64,000 nucleotides of DNA, from contig RCAB01000060.1 of assembly GCA_003640385.1 (NCBI GenBank), positions 124,001-188,000 of the forward strand, written 5' to 3'. The DNA is from Setaria digitata (taxonomy: Eukaryota; Nematoda; Chromadorea; Rhabditida; Setariidae). The notes beneath the pieces were generated by a model, which was not told where the DNA came from, did not search any database, and saw only the letters and a program-made list of their open reading frames with translations. The translations under genes were made by a program, and so were the position numbers. Each line of letters starts with the position of its first letter. Within the stretch, counting starts at the first letter, position 1. This document shows positions 20,301 through 31,379 of the stretch, piece by piece.

Positions 20301-20461
20301 TAACGATCCAATGATGCAATATTTTTTTAATTTAGCTGCGTTGCATTTAGTCATTACAGGTTTTGGAGGAATATGAAATTAATTTAGGCGCAGAGGCAGA
20401 TGAAGAAAGAAGGCGCATACGCCAGCTTATTGCACGACTAAATACTATGGATAAAAATTAG
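16941..20461 (+). CDS. CTNNBL1: beta-catenin-like protein 1 (Prp19/CDC5L-complex armadillo protein)
   Basis: Armadillo-type nuclear protein of the Prp19-CDC5L spliceosome complex. Exons: 16941-16985, 17105-17248, 17367-17468, 17536-17667, 17916-18092, 18380-18583, 18744-18901, 18994-19094, 19215-19309, 19389-19507, 19888-20128, 20360-20461. Phases close and give 539 residues, against about 563 in human. Signatures: KRPRVEIANM (nuclear-signal-like), EASKFMESEVELNEAIQ, TDVDTLHESEGGAGKLIDVL, DEADAIHNALSVIENV, GEGLQLMNLMLR, CAKFIDILGLRTIFPLFMRT, DEHEEHVCSVLASLLRSC, DKLDAGLYTLQRI. The start ATG follows a TTTTTTACAG site, so the message may be trans-spliced. It converges with myosin VI, leaving a 776-base gap. 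Confidence 0.96.
17304..17335 (+). repeat. T32 homopolymer in CTNNBL1 intron
   Basis: Uninterrupted run of 32 T in the intron between 17248 and 17367. Its length is likely to be imprecise in the assembly. Confidence 0.9.
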
Positions 20462-21237
20462 ATCTTTTCCATATCCTCATGTACATACGATTGTTATTGT
20501 TAAAGCTGATGTATCCGGATGTTTTTTTTTTTTAATTAGTGTACCTTTCATTCGTAGTTGGGATTCAAATTTTTTAGCGAATTTAAATGAAGGACTTTTT
20601 TAACATCCTCACTAATGTGTACCTTTCTGAATATCGGTTTTCTCTGTTTGATAAGATTGAGAATTTCTAGTACAAATTGAATTGAAAAAAAAGCTAGTAA
20701 CCTCATTATTTAATCATCGTCTTTGATAGAGTAGAAGGTTCAGAAGGGACATGTAAGCAAATTACGTGAAATAATGAAAGACGGGAATAGAGAGAAGTAG
20801 GAAGTGGAGGTTACAACCACTAAGATTTACACCCACCAATTCCTCTTCTATTTATGAAGCAAGTATATATTTAATTAATGAAGCTCTGCTGTAATGAATC
20901 TGAGATAATTCGTTCGAAGGATGTTGGTTTAGGATAGTTATCTCAATTTGTGAACAGAATCGATAAACTGTCAGACCATATTCAAATGGATTCATATGCA
21001 AAAAGTTTGTTGAACTCAGCTCATCTTTATCATGAAGAGTAGCAAAATGGGATTGTGCTCTCAAGGATATTTTTAAATTGTTTTCGTGTTTTTGAAGTAT
21101 AAATTTGGAAATGTAGATTGATTTGGAGTCTATGTATCTTCAGATTTCATTTTCAGCGTAGTTCAAGGAAATCTTTAATTGTAACAATTTTTTCACTTCG
21201 CTAACCATATCTCCTACATGGTCATGCAGCATGAAAA
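20462..21237. other. convergent intergenic region, CTNNBL1 and MYO6 3' ends
   Basis: Both flanking genes end here. The stretch is AT-rich and I see no exon or RNA gene in it. It must contain both 3' UTRs. Confidence 0.55.
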
Positions 21238-24200
21238 CTAGTTCCTTTCACGTTTGGAACGCATATGTTGCTGTGGTCCACCGCACTGATGCCACAGCGT
21301 TTCAAATTCAGTAGCTGTTATTTCGGCGCCTTTTTTCCGGGTTAACTGTGTTGCCTCAAGAGATAGCTCACACATTTCCATGTCATCGCGACCTGAATAA
21401 AGTGAATTGCTTTTAGCAGTCGCCAATCAAATGGACTAGTTAGACCATTGGTGTTCGGGAATTCTTCCAGGGTAGTGCTAAAAGTTTTTGATGGGGAGTG
21501 GGGAGTACCTCAAAATGGGTATTTGAAATATTCATCTTGACATATAGGATGCTAGTATCATACCAGCGGTAAGCAGCACAGGTTTCCTGTTGGGATGTAA
21601 TTCCATCTGGCGGGCAATCCACTGACCATCGAAGTGTGCATACCACATGCCATGTGATGCTGCTACTTCTGATATATCTGAGAAGGCAAGCAAATTCTTA
21701 AAATCCTATTCTCAGTGAAGTTTAGTGATCCTCTGCTATTGCTCTCTTATGATTGGATATTATATATGGAACCTGGACGACCTAATTCACGGCTGTTGAA
21801 TAAACGCTCAATTTCATGAAACTGTCTGTGCTTATTTTGGGCACAACCTGAAGCAGGACATTTATAACTTCAAAACACACCGCGTATAATGTTGCCATGT
21901 CCACGGGCAGGTTGCACGAATGGCACCTTAAAATATCGCTGAACAGTGGCATTATTCTGCGAGAAATTCGGCAAAAAACTTTGACGGCCTAAAACAAGAG
22001 ATATTTTAGTCTATATGGAGGTGTAAGGCTATTCAGCAAAACAAAACTTCTTTGCTAATCAGATTACTAAAAAATAGGGATGCTTTTACCAACTGAATTA
22101 ATTTTTAACCAAAGCGGACAAGTGAGCCCTTATTGGGAATATTATTTTGGCTTTTACGCAACCTGGACCAATTTCCCAAAATAAAAGAAGTTTATAAAAG
22201 TATAAGGTTTAAGAAGGACGATTCTTTGATGAGCAAAGGAGTTGGTAAGGATTCTTCGACTTACTCCCAGCAAGTAATGCCATCGGTACACGCTCTGTCT
22301 GTCTTTCCCCAGTATTCCGATTTAGATCCTTCCACTGTTGATAAATTTGCAGACGCCTATGGAATTCTTCCTTGCAAGCAAACAATAAATCCGTATCTGA
22401 AAACTGTCCACTGTACAGCTGAAATTAATTGCTTACACAGTTCTTCTTGTCAGTCAAAGCAGAATAAAAAGACTATCAGTTCTATATCGAAATGTAATTA
22501 TTTATATGAATAACACAAGAAATATGAGTGGAGGAATAACATATTTTCAGATGCTTCATGTCTAATTGCTAAAAACAAGCAAACTTCTGAAAATAGTGTT
22601 TATATTTTCAGAGGCTGTTATCGTGAAGTGCAGAAGTCCTAATTTTCTTCCTATTACTTAGAATTATGAATTTAAATGATGAAGTAAGTACCAGTTGAAG
22701 TGTTGATGATATCACGAAGTTCGACATATTTATATTTCGTCAGATTGTATTTACATGTGCCATCCCTTTTTTCATTCTTGCTAAAAATAACTTCAGTAAG
22801 AAGAAAGCATTTTAACTTAGAAATCTTTTCTACTTCAGGTCAGTCACTCTTTTAATTACTCCTTTACTCTTGAAGCAACCTATCTCTTATCTATAACCAG
22901 TGGATCCAGTATGCCGTCCAAGTTTTCGCATTTTGAACTCAGTTCGATATAACGAGGTTCTACAAAGATTTTTCAAGTGAAAAAAACTATTCAGAATTTG
23001 TCTTTGCTTTATCAAAAAAACCTTGGTCTCATTAAACTTACTCGATACTGCATTTAGTTATTCTCACTTATACTATTAATGTCACGCTATCCCTGGACTA
23101 CCCTACCAATATAAAACTTTAGCTTATTGTATTAGGAAATTAATTTCCGATTAATTTTTATATACAATCCTATTAGCATTCTGTTAATTCATCCATCTTT
23201 CTTCTTTTTAAAAAATTCCATGACCTTACTAGGTATTATTTTCCACCATTTGTACTGTAGAATCTTCCAGTGCCAGTCTTCTTGCGATTTCACAATCGAG
23301 TTCTTCTCGTTTCAATTCTTCATTTCTAGTTAATGCAACTTTATAAGAAAAAGCTATGTTTTTTTCTAAATTCAAATTTTAAACCTATCGATGAAGTTCA
23401 TTAATTAACAATATTTTCCTCAATATAGAATATTCACCGATTGTATCTAATCTTCTCATCACATTCATTTTGAGTCTTCAGTACTTCCTGGCGTCGACGG
23501 TTTTCCTCCTCTTCCTGTCTTCTTCTTTCTTCTAGTCTCGCTCGCCTTCAAAAATTTTTACATTTTAGATGGCATGTAGACCCACTGCTTCCTCAAAATC
23601 GTCTTTAAACGAAATAACACTTTGCGTCGTTCAAAACATGATAAGGTATTACTCAGTGCGTTCCAGCTTTCTTTCTAACTTTTCTCGTTGCTCTTTTTCC
23701 ATCTCCAAACGTTGCTTCTCCTCCATCTCTTTGATTTTTCTCTGTTCATCTCTCGCAAATTGTTGCCTGTGTATTTAGTTGGGATATTTGGTTCAGCAAC
23801 TTTTCTCGTCGCGAAAAAGGATTAAGAGAGGAAGTTCTATCAATATTTCCTGTTCCTAGTGGAAAAAGTCTTAGTTTGAACTGATTTGCCATGTCTCACA
23901 GGAAAGATATCAACAACCTCAGTGCAGAAATTGTCCCGTCAACCTTTTGTACTATTCGCTCAAGCTCCTTCTGCAGACTGTCCAGCTGGCCACCATTGCA
24001 GGCCTGAAAGAATTCTCAGAAAAACTATTCCTCAATGAAACAAATGCTTTTCCCTGAATCTAAGCATCCTTTTAGTTGTAACAGTGGATGGTAGAAGAGA
24101 GTTGATGACTAGTATGAGGTGACTGATTCAGAAAGGCACTCTCTTCAAATGTTTATTTATCAGACTCTTTAAAAAAAAACCAACACTCTATAAGACACTT

Positions 24201-27200
24201 CCAATTTACCAGCACTACCTTAATACTCCTCACTAGTTGCTCAGTCTTGATAGTGATCTCACCAACAACTGTATACCATTCACTCTGACTAGCAGATGAT
24301 AGGTGCTTCAGCATTTTCTCCAGTTCCGTAACTCTCTCTCGCAAAACATTTGTTCTGCGATATAGGTGTAACCTGAAACTAATATCAAAATTGGGAGCTG
24401 AGTAGCGAAGGGGCGCATAGATGACAATTTCAGGGAGAATACATTTCATAATTGCTTGAACCAATTCGTTTAAAAGATGCAGGGAGAACCTTGGACGATA
24501 AACTTTCCGTGTAAGATGACCACGCAGCACACTCTGAATTTTCGTAAGTTGAGCGGCACGCCACAGGATTTTGTTTCGTACTGCAAAGTTGTTGATAGTG
24601 ATGCATAATTAGACTAAGAATGAAAAGGCATTTAAGGAACTGAAATCCCTTCAGAAATTTTCCTTCTAATCATGAATTTTAATCTTTCGGAATATGGACC
24701 ATAAAAGAAACATACATTTGATACATGAAAGCACACCGTACTGTGCTTTCTTCCATCGTATGTGTAGCAACCATGACTGCACCTCCCTGATTAAATTTTC
24801 CATGTGGATAGGGTCTTGCCGAAGCATCTTCAAAATTTCAATGATTAGAATTGAACATCAAACTTCTCTGAAAGTGGCCAAAAACTAACTAAAATATAAG
24901 ACGAAGCGCAGTTTAAACTGTTTGCGATTTTTCTTGCTTGAAAATTGAGAATTTTTAAGGAGATTTAAAATTTCAACCATAAACTTGAGATAGTTCTTAG
25001 TGGAACTGTACCCTTGTTTCCTAACTGTTAAGAGAGTGATAGATGCTATGAAGTTCAAATCTGCAAACTTGAAATATCGAAAAATTAATTCAATCAATGA
25101 AAGGAGGTCGAAAGCCGAAATTTCAAGCCTTCTTCAACGTTTAATTTCAATTAAAAAAAAGAAACATAAAGTAATAAAAAACTAAACAAAATTTAAAGAA
25201 AACAAACGTAGAAAAAGCTTTTATGTATCGTTCAAAAATATTACGGCGAAATTTTTACCTGATCAAACTCGGCGAACTTTCCAGGTTTGAAAAATACTTT
25301 CGTCTGACCAAATTTGAAATCTGTTTCGCTAAGACCAAGCACATGGAAAAGGCACTATAAATAGAGAAATTAGGAAGTTGCTAATAATACATGATAAAAT
25401 GAGAAGTGTTGTACCTTACAAAAAAGACGCGGATCAAGTCGAGTGAGTCTGGATGGCAATATTTTTTGATATGTTTTATACAGCTCCAAAAATGATGTTC
25501 TGTAACTTCGTAATTAGTTTCTAAGCTTTGTAATATTTAGTTTTGAAATTCGAGCTTGAAAAAAGAGACCCAAATGCTCACAGCAGTTTCTACATAATTT
25601 CATTTCTTTTATGCACAATCTTGAGCTTACTCGTTTCAACTAATTATGTGTTCATAACAAAAAAGTCCTATAGTGTATTTGCCTGGATGGATATCCTTCT
25701 TGCATTAGTTTCAGAACACTTGTCATGCCCGCACATTTCAGTTGACTTAATATCATTGCACCTTCGAATTTACCTGGTTTCATTTCCGAATTTGGTTTTA
25801 TACATCTCACGAAATTTGTATTCTGTAATCAAAAATTGAACTTTAGAACAATATTTGGATCAATTTGTGATCAGTGAGTAATCAATTTCTATGTTGGGAA
25901 GACTAAATAATTTGGCTTGTTAAGTTTTAAGAAAGTGAGAAAAAGTACCGTAAGTTGGAGTTTTCTGAGTAGTTCGGTAAGTTGTGTTCGAAACTTGTTA
26001 CTGACTGACGCGAGTGTTAACTTGTTGGAAACTGATTTCTTGCGGTGGTCATTCTGTGTTTCGTAGTTATTTGTTGCGAACAAATTCCGAAGGAAAGCGA
26101 CGCTATATTAGTTGATTAAATTGTGGACTAGAAAAAAACTTTACGATTTTGTTCACAACAGATCTGTTTAGATGCATACGTTACTTCTTAAAATAAGAAA
26201 GTAGATCTGCTTTCCAATGTTGAGCATTATATGTGGCCTGACAAAATCACTAGCCGAAGGATGAAAAAATCTACTTGCTGCTAACTAATAGTAATTCCAA
26301 AGATGTGTGTAGGGCATCGTTATTCTTCTCCAGGAATAAAGAAGTTTGGTAACAAACAGAACCCGCAAAATGTCGAATAAGTAATCCTTCGTCATCCCGC
26401 ATATCCCGATGTCCTCGTAATTTCGATTTTCTTGGTGTCTTAAAGCAGCGCATCATTAAGTAATCAAAGAAAACTTCCTTATCAAAAACTTTTAAATAAA
26501 GCAAAGTGTAATTTACGTAAATCACTCTTTTTTGACGCATTATGGACTCATTAAGCTATATTATAGTTATCATTTAACTATAAAAGTATAAATCCATTAA
26601 TGCTATGAAACTTGAACAGGTTATTTAAAAATACTGTTCCTTATTGCAAGGCTTCTACTGTCATCTAGTACCAATTACTTATGTCATAGAGTTAAAGTCA
26701 AGTTAGTCCCCCATTTGGGATACATTAAAAAGATTTATGTTTCAGGAGGAATATATTAATTAGCTTAATATGGATAAAAAAGTATGTAAAAATCGTAGGA
26801 GAGAAGTCCAGCACAGTGTGCTTCTCACTTTCTTTATTTGCGCTCATTAGTTGCTGCTTTGTTTTCGAGAAATTTAACAAGTTAGAAGTGACCCAGTGAT
26901 CAGATAAATTTAAGGTTTGTTGCATAAACTGAAAATGACCGTTAGACGAAAGTGATTTTGGAGTTGCTGGTGGGCGCACATGGTGAAGTGTTGCGGTGAA
27001 GGTCTAGGAAGACGTGCCTCTTCATCTAACAGATCCAACAAACCGTCAACTTTTCTCTCGAACAAATCTAAAGAGTCTCATTCACAGTAGTAATGTTATG
27101 ATACAATATCATGAATATTATGATACAATTTCTAATATCATGAACAACTGCAAAAAGATATGTGAAGAGAACCAATGCAGTCGTCATTATCGCTGTAATC

Positions 27201-30200
27201 GATGCGTGGAACATTGAGTCCCTCTTTTGCATATAAGTCTTGTTCTTGTTTCAAAATTCGATCGTTAAAAAAATTTTGCAATTTCTCATTGCAGTAGTTA
27301 ATGCAGAATTGCTCGAACGAGTTTAGTGTGAAGAATTCTGCAAGTGAAACTGATAATATCGTTATCAAATGTTTAAAAATTAACTAGATTTAACATACTC
27401 TTAGCTTATGCGTGATGTTTGCTTTATCTACAATTTATCGATGCCTGCATGGCAAGGATAACATGATGACAAATCTTTGCGTGGTTTCACTCAGATTTTC
27501 ATCTCCTTAGCTCAGTTCCAATATTTTTCTTTCCAAAGTACACAAAACCGATAATGTAACTTAAAAAGTAATGCTACATTATGGAGAAGTAATATTCTAC
27601 TAACCAAATCCTGCGATGTCCAATACACCTATATAAGAAGTGCTATCGCTAAACGGAATGCACTTGTTGATGCGTGAGACGACAGCGTCAAATAATTTAC
27701 TATAGATGGCTTTCGCGAGTGCATCACGTGCTGCTGATGCTTCATGAGGTTTCAGAGGCACCCTAGAACGTATTACGGTGATATTGAAGCTAAGATTTAT
27801 TTCATGTTTATGGCCAGGATTGAAGAAAGAAGTAAAGAGCTAACCTAATGATAGTACCTTTGATACCACCTTTTGCAGGTTGCATGATCCGCGTTGTTAG
27901 TCCATTCCTCAACTCGTTGCCATCTAAGCCGAGTAACGGAGCTGCATTATGAAGTGACACTTCGCTGGATGGTTCAATTAAACATCCACCTGTTTGTTCA
28001 TTACTTTACATATCAGCTACTACAATAATCATACTACTTCACTGCTGGTCAGGTATGGTTCCAGTCTTAGTCTTAGATAATTACTGTGCTAGTGGATGTT
28101 TTGGTCTTATGATAGGAATTAGTGCATATCACATTTGAATAATTCCCTTTTCATTTGAATCTGGAACATCAAGCAATCTCTAGACAAAAACATAAAAAAA
28201 AAAAACAAAAAACAAAAACACTTACCTTTCGAATCGTTGACATTGTCAATGAATTGAACGTTACCGAGGTGTAGGATGGCAGCAATAACATCAAATATAG
28301 CATTCACTTCTTGAGCACTGAAACCAATGCTGGAAAGTCCTTTGAGTAATCTTTGGAAATCAGCATAATCATCCACAAGCTCATCGTGTAAATCTACCTC
28401 CTGCAATTTCAAAAATTAATCCACAAGAAATTGTAGTAAAATTGGCAGGGAACAGAAGAAAGTATCTGAGGCTAATTAAAAGGAGGACATAAAGTAGCGT
28501 AGTTTTGAATGTATGGAACTTGTAATGAAAGTTCGTGGTTGAAGTTAATAGTTATTTTTAAGAAATAAGAAATTCGATATAACATTTCATTTTCTCTCAT
28601 ATGGTCGTTATCATGAGACCATTATTTTTGTCAGATCCTTCACTACTAACGAATTATTTTGCATACAGAACAAAGTTATAAATTCCTCCTAATTACATAT
28701 GTGCAGAATCTATCTAAATGACATAAAAGATTTGGCTTCGTAAAAAAGGAAACTTTTTTTACAGAGTTAGTTGAAATTCTGCATGCCGATATTTTGAAAA
28801 ACATTCCAATTATATTTAAAAAAAGAGATAGTTTTTTTTACTTGTTTTCCTCGACGATCTTCCAGTATCTTGCTTTTTGTAGTGGATCCACTGAAGAATT
28901 GTGTACATCCATGTTTGAGATACTAAAAGAACTTAATATAAAAGTAAATTTTCAAAAAACTTTTAAATATATGTCGGGGATATCCAGTCTGTTCTTTTAT
29001 TGAAGGAGGAATCTGCTGCTAAATTTTTGAAATTAATAACTATTGACACTATGCACAATGGTTTCATTTTTTAATTTGCTCATTTTTATATTTGTTACAG
29101 AACCTATTCCTTGCCTAAATAAGAGACTTTAATTAATATACCTTATAAGTACTAGGTTCTGTAAGCAGCAGGCGTTTAGCCAACTGTTTATCAGCACCGG
29201 CTATCAGTTGATAAAAAATGTGATAACTGCGTTCACCCTCCAATTGATGACATATTCGTGACTTTTCTAGCAAATAATGTGAAATGAAACCACCACCAAC
29301 TGAGTTCTAAAGTGATAAATATTTGATAAATAGTTGTAAAATTTCTTATGGTTTAACATAAAAAAAAAATTAAAATCTTCTACTGTTCTTAGGAAAGGAG
29401 CGCTAGTTAATAATATGTCAATAATAATATCAATCTTTCAAATTAATGCAGTAATTTTTTACTCATTTTGTAGAGGTCTCCTTAAATGAATTCAGGATTA
29501 AATCCGAAAATATTATTGCTGAAGAAAAAAGATTAGCCGAGCGACAATAACCCCTAGCTATTTGAAGTTAATGTACTAAAATGAAGAATTACTTTAGAAT
29601 TGAAATGTATTTCGACGAACTTCCCAAACCGACTGCTGTTATTGTTGCGCATTGTTTTCGCGTTGCCAAAAGCTTCTAATATCGGATTAGCTACAATTAA
29701 AATTCGTTTCTTTTGACTGTAACATGATAGCTGCTTAAAAATTTTAATTATTTCACAGTTCCATTAAGAGTTTGAGAAAGGGGAAGTACTGATTTGAACC
29801 TATTACTTTCAAGTAATCGCTGTTCAATGGGACCAGCAGTGGAACCCCATGATTCGCAAAGGTACCGAAGGATGTACTTCTGTGATTCTGTTTTACCAGC
29901 GCCTGATTCACCGGAAACGATGATTGACTGACTTTGCTTCGTTCTCTTCATATCGCGATAAGCATTATCAGCTGAAATATGATTGATCACTTTTTCAAGT
30001 GATACCTGACAAATATATGAACTGCGAAATGTCCACTTTGGATGTGAACAATCTACGAAAGCAAATGGTTTAGTTATTTCTAGTATCTTTTCAGTTTCTG
30101 TGATATAGTTTGTGCTTCTAGTCTTGCAACAGTCTGCGATTTAATAAATTAGCAGTACAGACTTCAGTCCAACAGCTATAAAATATTTTTTATAAAAATT

Positions 30201-31379
30201 GGTTGTCACAAGCAAAATAACAATAATAGCAAAACTTACCAATGGCAAAAATGTGCGGCGGTAAAGTGCCAATCGATTGGCCTTGATATTTCTGGATTGT
30301 GGAACTGCTATATAAATCAGGTATCTGTTCATACGGATTGATGGAGATAAGGATATTGGCCACATATGTCTGCAAGTTAAACATCCCTTTCATCTGCTAC
30401 CTTTTTACTTCATTGCACCGCTGACTGTTACATCCTAGTGGAAGAATTTTAAACTTTCATTTCACACCTCACACATGTGCATTATATATACACTTACATA
30501 TATTTGTTTTTGTAGGTATCGCAGTCGACAATTGTTCAGCAAAGTACCTTCATTCAAATACATAAGTGCACCTTAATAAGAAAAACATTCACAGACTACT
30601 GCTTAGAATATTGTTTTAGGGAGTTTCCAACTGCAGATTTTAAAGAACAAACTACAATTCATCATAGGAAGTGCCTGATTATTCTTTTACTTAATCATTA
30701 AATTAATCTGAAATAATTACAGTCGATGTAAGAACCATCTTCACAGAAACTTTTAAATTTTGTTTTTCTGAAGAATGGTAAGGAAGATTTTATGGAACGA
30801 TAACTTTTATCTTTTAGACTGGGTTCAAATAAATCTTTAGAAATCAAAGAATTCCCATCAAAATTACTACTTCTAGGAAACTTGAATCAATTCAATAAAG
30901 ATAGCTTACAGTTGTCGTCGACACTTTTTTTCTGATCCTCTTCAGCTGGGAAAATTTCATCGTATCGAGCAGAGACCTATCATTTTATTCAAGTACCTTA
31001 TTTACCGCTTAAATTATCACCATATGTTACATTAATATTTTCAGATTTACTTAAGCCTTCTGCGACCTTTAAAATAGAATGTGATGGATTTGTTGTTCTG
31101 TTTATTCAAACGGAAAATTAGAAGACGGTTCTACTTATCCACTTATCAAGTAGTAGCAATCGATAAAATCAGTAGTCTTTAAAAATCGGAAAATCATAAT
31201 ATTAATGAAATTTTTGGCACTTCAATCAATTAACAAAAAAAAATTACTGGTGATCCGCCATCAACCGGTTCAACGGACATTGTTTCTCTACCAATATCAT
31301 GAAGTCTGCATATTTTAAAACCATCTTTAGGATCAGGTGCCCAAACCAATCGTCCGAAAGCTTCTCCAGCTCCATCCAT
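21238..31379 (-). CDS. MYO6: unconventional myosin VI (reverse-directed actin motor)
   Basis: Minus-end-directed myosin. Exons, 5' to 3': 31379-31248, 30976-30910, 30571-30498, 30369-30240, 29971-29807, 29690-29593, 29306-29142, 28400-28226, 27989-27845, 27762-27605, 27337-27173, 27067-26940, 26438-26275, 26102-25949, 25822-25683, 25499-25415, 25354-25259, 24827-24725, 24580-24490, 24372-24219, 24003-23918, 23766-23653, 23545-23438, 23325-23230, 22780-22692, 22396-22265, 21988-21881, 21677-21564, 21392-21238 (1196 residues; an optional exon adds 25). Motor: [11 protein letters not shown]-loop, [15 protein letters not shown] switch I, VLDIAGFEFF switch II, and Thr at the TEDS position (KGTIIRVPLKP). 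Insert 2 follows the converter ([20 protein letters not shown]), then an IQ-like helix. Tail: charged single-helix region, ubiquitin-binding MIU-like [16 protein letters not shown], MyUb-like helices with the RRL motif ([10 protein letters not shown]), and cargo domain [19 protein letters not shown]. Confidence 0.97.
21773..21847 (-). other. MYO6: optional cassette exon of myosin VI (75 nt)
   Basis: Between the exons 21988-21881 and 21677-21564 lies a stop-free 75-nt block with an acceptor-like CAG before it and a donor-like GT after it. The phase is identical at both ends, so it can be included or skipped. It would add 25 residues ([20 protein letters not shown] and flanks) just before the MWYAHFDG cargo-binding motif. 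The gap upstream is only 33 nt, very short for an intron. Skipping gives a spacing closer to vertebrate myosin VI. Confidence 0.4.
24373..24489 (-). other. MYO6: stop-free 117-nt intron (possible exitron) in myosin VI
   Basis: The intron between the IQ exon (24580-24490) and the next exon (24372-24219) is 39 codons long and has no stop in the coding frame. If retained it adds a segment including [20 protein letters not shown] to the proximal tail. Comparison with vertebrate myosin VI favours removal, since PRIDG there is followed directly by the helical bundle. Confidence 0.5.

Noticed and set aside
22083..22195. Possible extra myosin VI exon ([11 protein letters not shown])
   Set aside because: Direct splicing of 22265 to 21988 keeps phase; adding this segment needs boundaries that do not fit the upstream exon.
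22133..22513. Plus-strand ORF of 126 codons with protein-like content
   Set aside because: The opposite strand here carries the myosin VI MyUb exon (22396-22265, [10 protein letters not shown]) with matching splice phases, so the plus ORF is a shadow.
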